This document shows positions 4,908 through 7,101 of a DNA stretch of 7,101 bases, one piece after another. The DNA is taken from assembly GCA_031289815.1 (NCBI GenBank), contig JAITOS010000165.1, forward strand, positions 1 to 7,101, read 5' to 3'. The DNA is from Peptococcaceae bacterium. GTDB lineage: Bacteria; Bacillota; Desulfitobacteriia; Desulfitobacteriales; Desulfitobacteriaceae. The translations under genes and the position numbers were made by a program. Positions within the stretch are counted from its first letter, which is position 1. Each line of letters begins with the position of its first letter. A model generated the notes under the pieces. The model did no database searches. It was not told where the DNA came from and was given only the letters and a program-made list of their open reading frames with translations.

Positions 4908-7070
4908 CTATTGAATCGTCATACCGTCCGGAATGTCCCGCAAGGACAGGCTCACCCGGTTTCGTTCCGCATCGATTCCCAACACCCGCACCTTTAGAAT
5001 ATCCCCCACACTCACGACTTCCATCGGATGGCGGATATATTTTTGCGCCAATTGCGAAATATGGATTAAACCGTCCTGTTTGACGCCGATATCAACAAAT
5101 GCCCCGAAATCGACGACGTTGCGAACCGTTCCCTCCAAAAGCATCCCCTCCCGCAAATCTTCCAGATGCGTCACGTCGCGCCTTAACAGCGGGCGGGGCA
5201 GGTCTTCCCGCAGGTCACGGCCCGGACGTTGGAGGGCGGCGATGATATCCCGGATGGTGGGCAGGCCCGCCTTCAGCTCTACGGCCAGTGCTTCCGGATC
5301 CAGTTCCGCCAGAACCCCTCGTATTTCTTCGCTCCGGGTGGGCAGATCGGCTGCCTCATAGCCCGCTTTTGCCAGAATTTGCCGCGCCAATTCGTAAGAT
5401 TCCGGATGCACCGGCGTATTCTCCAACGGATTTTCCCCCGCCGCTAAACGGATGAAACCGGCGCACTGAATATAGGTCTGTTCTCCCAGGCGCGGTATTT
5501 TTTTCAACTCTTCCCGGCAGCGAAATTTGCCGTTTTTCTCCCGCCAGCCCACGATATTCTTGGCGATGGACGGTTTTAAACCGGCTACATACTGTAAAAG
5601 TGAAACCGACGCCGTATTCACGTCCACTCCCACCGCGTTGACGCAAGATTCCACCACCCCGTTCAAGGACTCCTCTAAACGTTTGGGCCGCACATCATGC
5701 TGGTATTGACCGACGCCCACGGCTTTAGGCTCAATCTTGACCAACTCCGCCAGCGGATCCTGCAAGCGCCGGGCAATGGATATCGCGCTGCGCAGAGAAA
5801 GATCAAACTCCGGAAATTCTTCTCCGGCCAGCTTCGAGGCCGAATAAACGGACGCCCCGGCTTCACTGACCAGGATATATTCCGCCTGGATTCCTTGTTC
5901 CTGAATCAATTCCGCCGCCACTTCCTCCGTTTCCCGCGAAGCGGTCCCGTTGCCAATCGCAATCAGGTGAATTTCGTGGGTGTTGATCGCTTCCAGCAAT
6001 ATCTTTTTCGCTTCCTCCCGCCGGTTCTGCGGCGGGTGAGGATAGATCACGCCCACCTGAATCAGCTTGCCCGTATCATCGACGGCCGCCCATTTGCAGC
6101 CCGTCCGAAATCCGGGATCCAGAGCCAGGATGGCTTTGCCGCGCACCGGCGGTTGCAGGAGCAATTGGCGCAGATTTACCGCGAACACTTTGATGGCCTG
6201 CTGTTCCGCTTTATCCCACAGCTCCGCTCTGACTTCCCGTTCGATGGAAGGCGCGATCAAGCGGCGGTAAGCGTCCGCTCCCGCCGCTTTCAATAACGCG
6301 GCGCCGACGCCCTTCTGAGCGTAAGCGCGGTTGATAATCTCCAGCATCACCGGCTCCTCCGCCGCGATCTTCACCGTCAGGAGCTCTTCTTTTTCGCCGC
6401 GGTGGACGGCTAAAATCCGATGAGGAGGGATGGAACGCACCGGTTCCTCATAATCATAATACATCTCATAGGCCGAGCGCGTCTCAACTTTCTTTCCGGC
6501 TGCCGAAATTACGCCCCGCCGCGTCGTTTCCTCCCGGATCAGCTTTCTGACCCGGGCGTCGTCCGAGATGATTTCAGCGATGATATCCAGCGCGCCGGCA
6601 ACCGCTTCTTCCACGGTAGAAACTTCCATTTCTGGATCCACATAATTTTCCGCTTCTTTATAGGGATCTCCCTGGTTCTCCGGGTCTAATATCCAGGAGG
6701 CCAGCGGCTCCAGCCCTCTTTCTTTAGCCACGGTAGCTCTGGTACGCCGCTTTTGCTTATAAGGGCGGTAGATATCTTCCACTTCCTGCAAGATCAGGGC
6801 CGCTTGAATCTGACCGCTGATTTCCTCCGTAAGTTTCCCCTGTTCTTCGATTAAACGCGTTACTTCCGACTTGCGCTGTTCCAGATTTCTTATATACTCC
6901 AGGCGCTCCATGATTTTACGCAGCTGATTCTCATCTAATTCTCCGGTCGCTTCCTTGCGGTAGCGGGCAATGAACGGGAGGGTATTCCCCATATCCAACA
7001 GCTTGATCGTCTCTCTCACCTGCGTATGGCCCAAACCCAGCTCTTTGGCAATGACCTGCGGCAACTCCAA
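4908..7070 (-). CDS. tex: Tex family transcription accessory protein (YqgF/HhH/S1 RNA-binding)
   Basis: Tex is a conserved nucleic-acid-binding protein linked to transcription and RNA metabolism; its exact role is unsettled (family knowledge). It has 720 residues, the normal length. The helical N-terminal region includes KLLDMGNTLPFIARYRKEAT at 23-42. A YqgF/RNase H-like domain begins at about 312 with ILALDPGFRTGCKWAAVDD and runs past GNGTASRE (374-380). EAGASVYSASKLAGEEFP lies at 403-420 and QDPLAELVKIEPKAVGVGQY at 437-456. Helix-hairpin-helix motifs lie at about 490-545, including YVAGLKPSIAKNIV and IPRLGEQTYIQCAGF. The S1 domain spans 641-711, with GTVRNVVDFGAFVDIG and GLIHISQL. The start is TTG at 7070 with AAGGAGGG (7085-7078) 7 nt upstream, and the N-terminus fits the family. 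The frame stays open to the window edge, so a more upstream start cannot be excluded. It is the first visible gene of the minus-strand cluster; no promoter can be called in the 31 bp beyond it. Confidence 0.97.
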   Translation of the reverse strand: MELPQVIAKELGLGHTQVRETIKLLDMGNTLPFIARYRKEATGELDENQLRKIMERLEYIRNLEQRKSEVTRLIEEQGKLTEEISGQIQAALILQEVEDIYRPYKQKRRTRATVAKERGLEPLASWILDPENQGDPYKEAENYVDPEMEVSTVEEAVAGALDIIAEIISDDARVRKLIREETTRRGVISAAGKKVETRSAYEMYYDYEEPVRSIPPHRILAVHRGEKEELLTVKIAAEEPVMLEIINRAYAQKGVGAALLKAAGADAYRRLIAPSIEREVRAELWDKAEQQAIKVFAVNLRQLLLQPPVRGKAILALDPGFRTGCKWAAVDDTGKLIQVGVIYPHPPQNRREEAKKILLEAINTHEIHLIAIGNGTASRETEEVAAELIQEQGIQAEYILVSEAGASVYSASKLAGEEFPEFDLSLRSAISIARRLQDPLAELVKIEPKAVGVGQYQHDVRPKRLEESLNGVVESCVNAVGVDVNTASVSLLQYVAGLKPSIAKNIVGWREKNGKFRCREELKKIPRLGEQTYIQCAGFIRLAAGENPLENTPVHPESYELARQILAKAGYEAADLPTRSEEIRGVLAELDPEALAVELKAGLPTIRDIIAALQRPGRDLREDLPRPLLRRDVTHLEDLREGMLLEGTVRNVVDFGAFVDIGVKQDGLIHISQLAQKYIRHPMEVVSVGDILKVRVLGIDAERNRVSLSLRDIPDGMTIQ

Positions 7071-7077
7071 AACAAAG

Positions 7078-7085
7078 CCCTCCTT
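7078..7085 (-). promoter_or_regulatory. Ribosome binding site for tex
   Basis: The minus strand reads AAGGAGGG, a near-perfect Shine-Dalgarno sequence, followed by CTTTGTT (7 nt) and TTG at 7070. The spacing is optimal and supports TTG as the real start of tex, since there is no ATG or GTG at a suitable distance. The rest of positions 7071-7101 holds nothing else I can call. Confidence 0.75.
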
Positions 7086-7101
7086 GTTGTAACTGTCCCT
7101 T

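Noticed and set aside
4339..4914. Plus-strand open frame of 191 codons over the amidohydrolase 5' half
   Set aside because: It is antisense to a motif-complete enzyme and rich in H, R and F as expected of a shadow frame; it has no recognisable domain.
5697..6296. Plus-strand open frame of 199 codons inside tex
   Set aside because: It is antisense to the conserved YqgF-domain region of Tex and has no recognisable motif; its length is explained by codon bias on the real strand.
1..7101. RNA genes, CRISPR arrays, insertion sequences, direct repeats and attachment sites
   Set aside because: Nearly every base is in a recognised gene; I saw no repeated spacer pattern, transposase or tRNA-like structure.

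Overview
The window is a compact, gene-dense stretch of bacterial chromosome made of ordinary housekeeping genes. Six genes lie on the minus strand in what looks like one operon. In transcription order they are tex, a metal-dependent amidohydrolase of unknown substrate, tsaE, tsaB, rimI and tsaD. A seventh gene, rqcH, enters from the left edge on the plus strand, is cut at its 5' end, and converges on tsaD. The tsaE-tsaB-rimI-tsaD order, the RqcH family member, the strong purine-rich ribosome binding sites and the use of TTG and GTG starts suggest a Gram-positive-type bacterium of the Bacillota (clostridial or Negativicutes-like). GC content is moderate to high by eye. I cannot name a genus.

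Layout, left to right: positions 3-887 (+) hold the C-terminal half of RqcH. Positions 869-1909 (-) hold tsaD, whose 3' end overlaps rqcH by 19 bp; a 26-nt hairpin covers both stop codons. Positions 1918-2454 (-) hold rimI, 2451-3170 (-) tsaB and 3167-3646 (-) tsaE. tsaE/tsaB and tsaB/rimI join by 4-base ATGA overlaps, and the tsaD ribosome binding site lies across the rimI stop codon. After 20 bp comes the amidohydrolase (3667-4866, -), and after another 41 bp comes tex (4908-7070, -). tex starts with TTG behind a good ribosome binding site 31 bp from the right edge. No stretch without a gene exceeds about 45 bases, so there is no room for RNA genes, CRISPR arrays or mobile elements, and I saw none.

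How the genes work together: TsaE, TsaB and TsaD are three of the four bacterial proteins that make the t6A37 modification of tRNAs reading ANN codons. The fourth, TsaC/Sua5, which makes threonylcarbamoyl-AMP, is not in the window. RimI is an N-terminal acetyltransferase classically acting on ribosomal protein S18 and is often found between tsaB and tsaD. RqcH acts in ribosome rescue by adding alanine tails to stalled nascent chains. Tex is a nucleic-acid-binding protein with an S1 domain. The shared theme is therefore translation and its quality control. The amidohydrolase is the one gene whose role the context does not explain.

I found no clearly new system. The points most worth a second look are the hairpin shared by the two convergent stop codons, the amidohydrolase of unknown substrate, and the non-ATG starts of tex, tsaE and tsaD.
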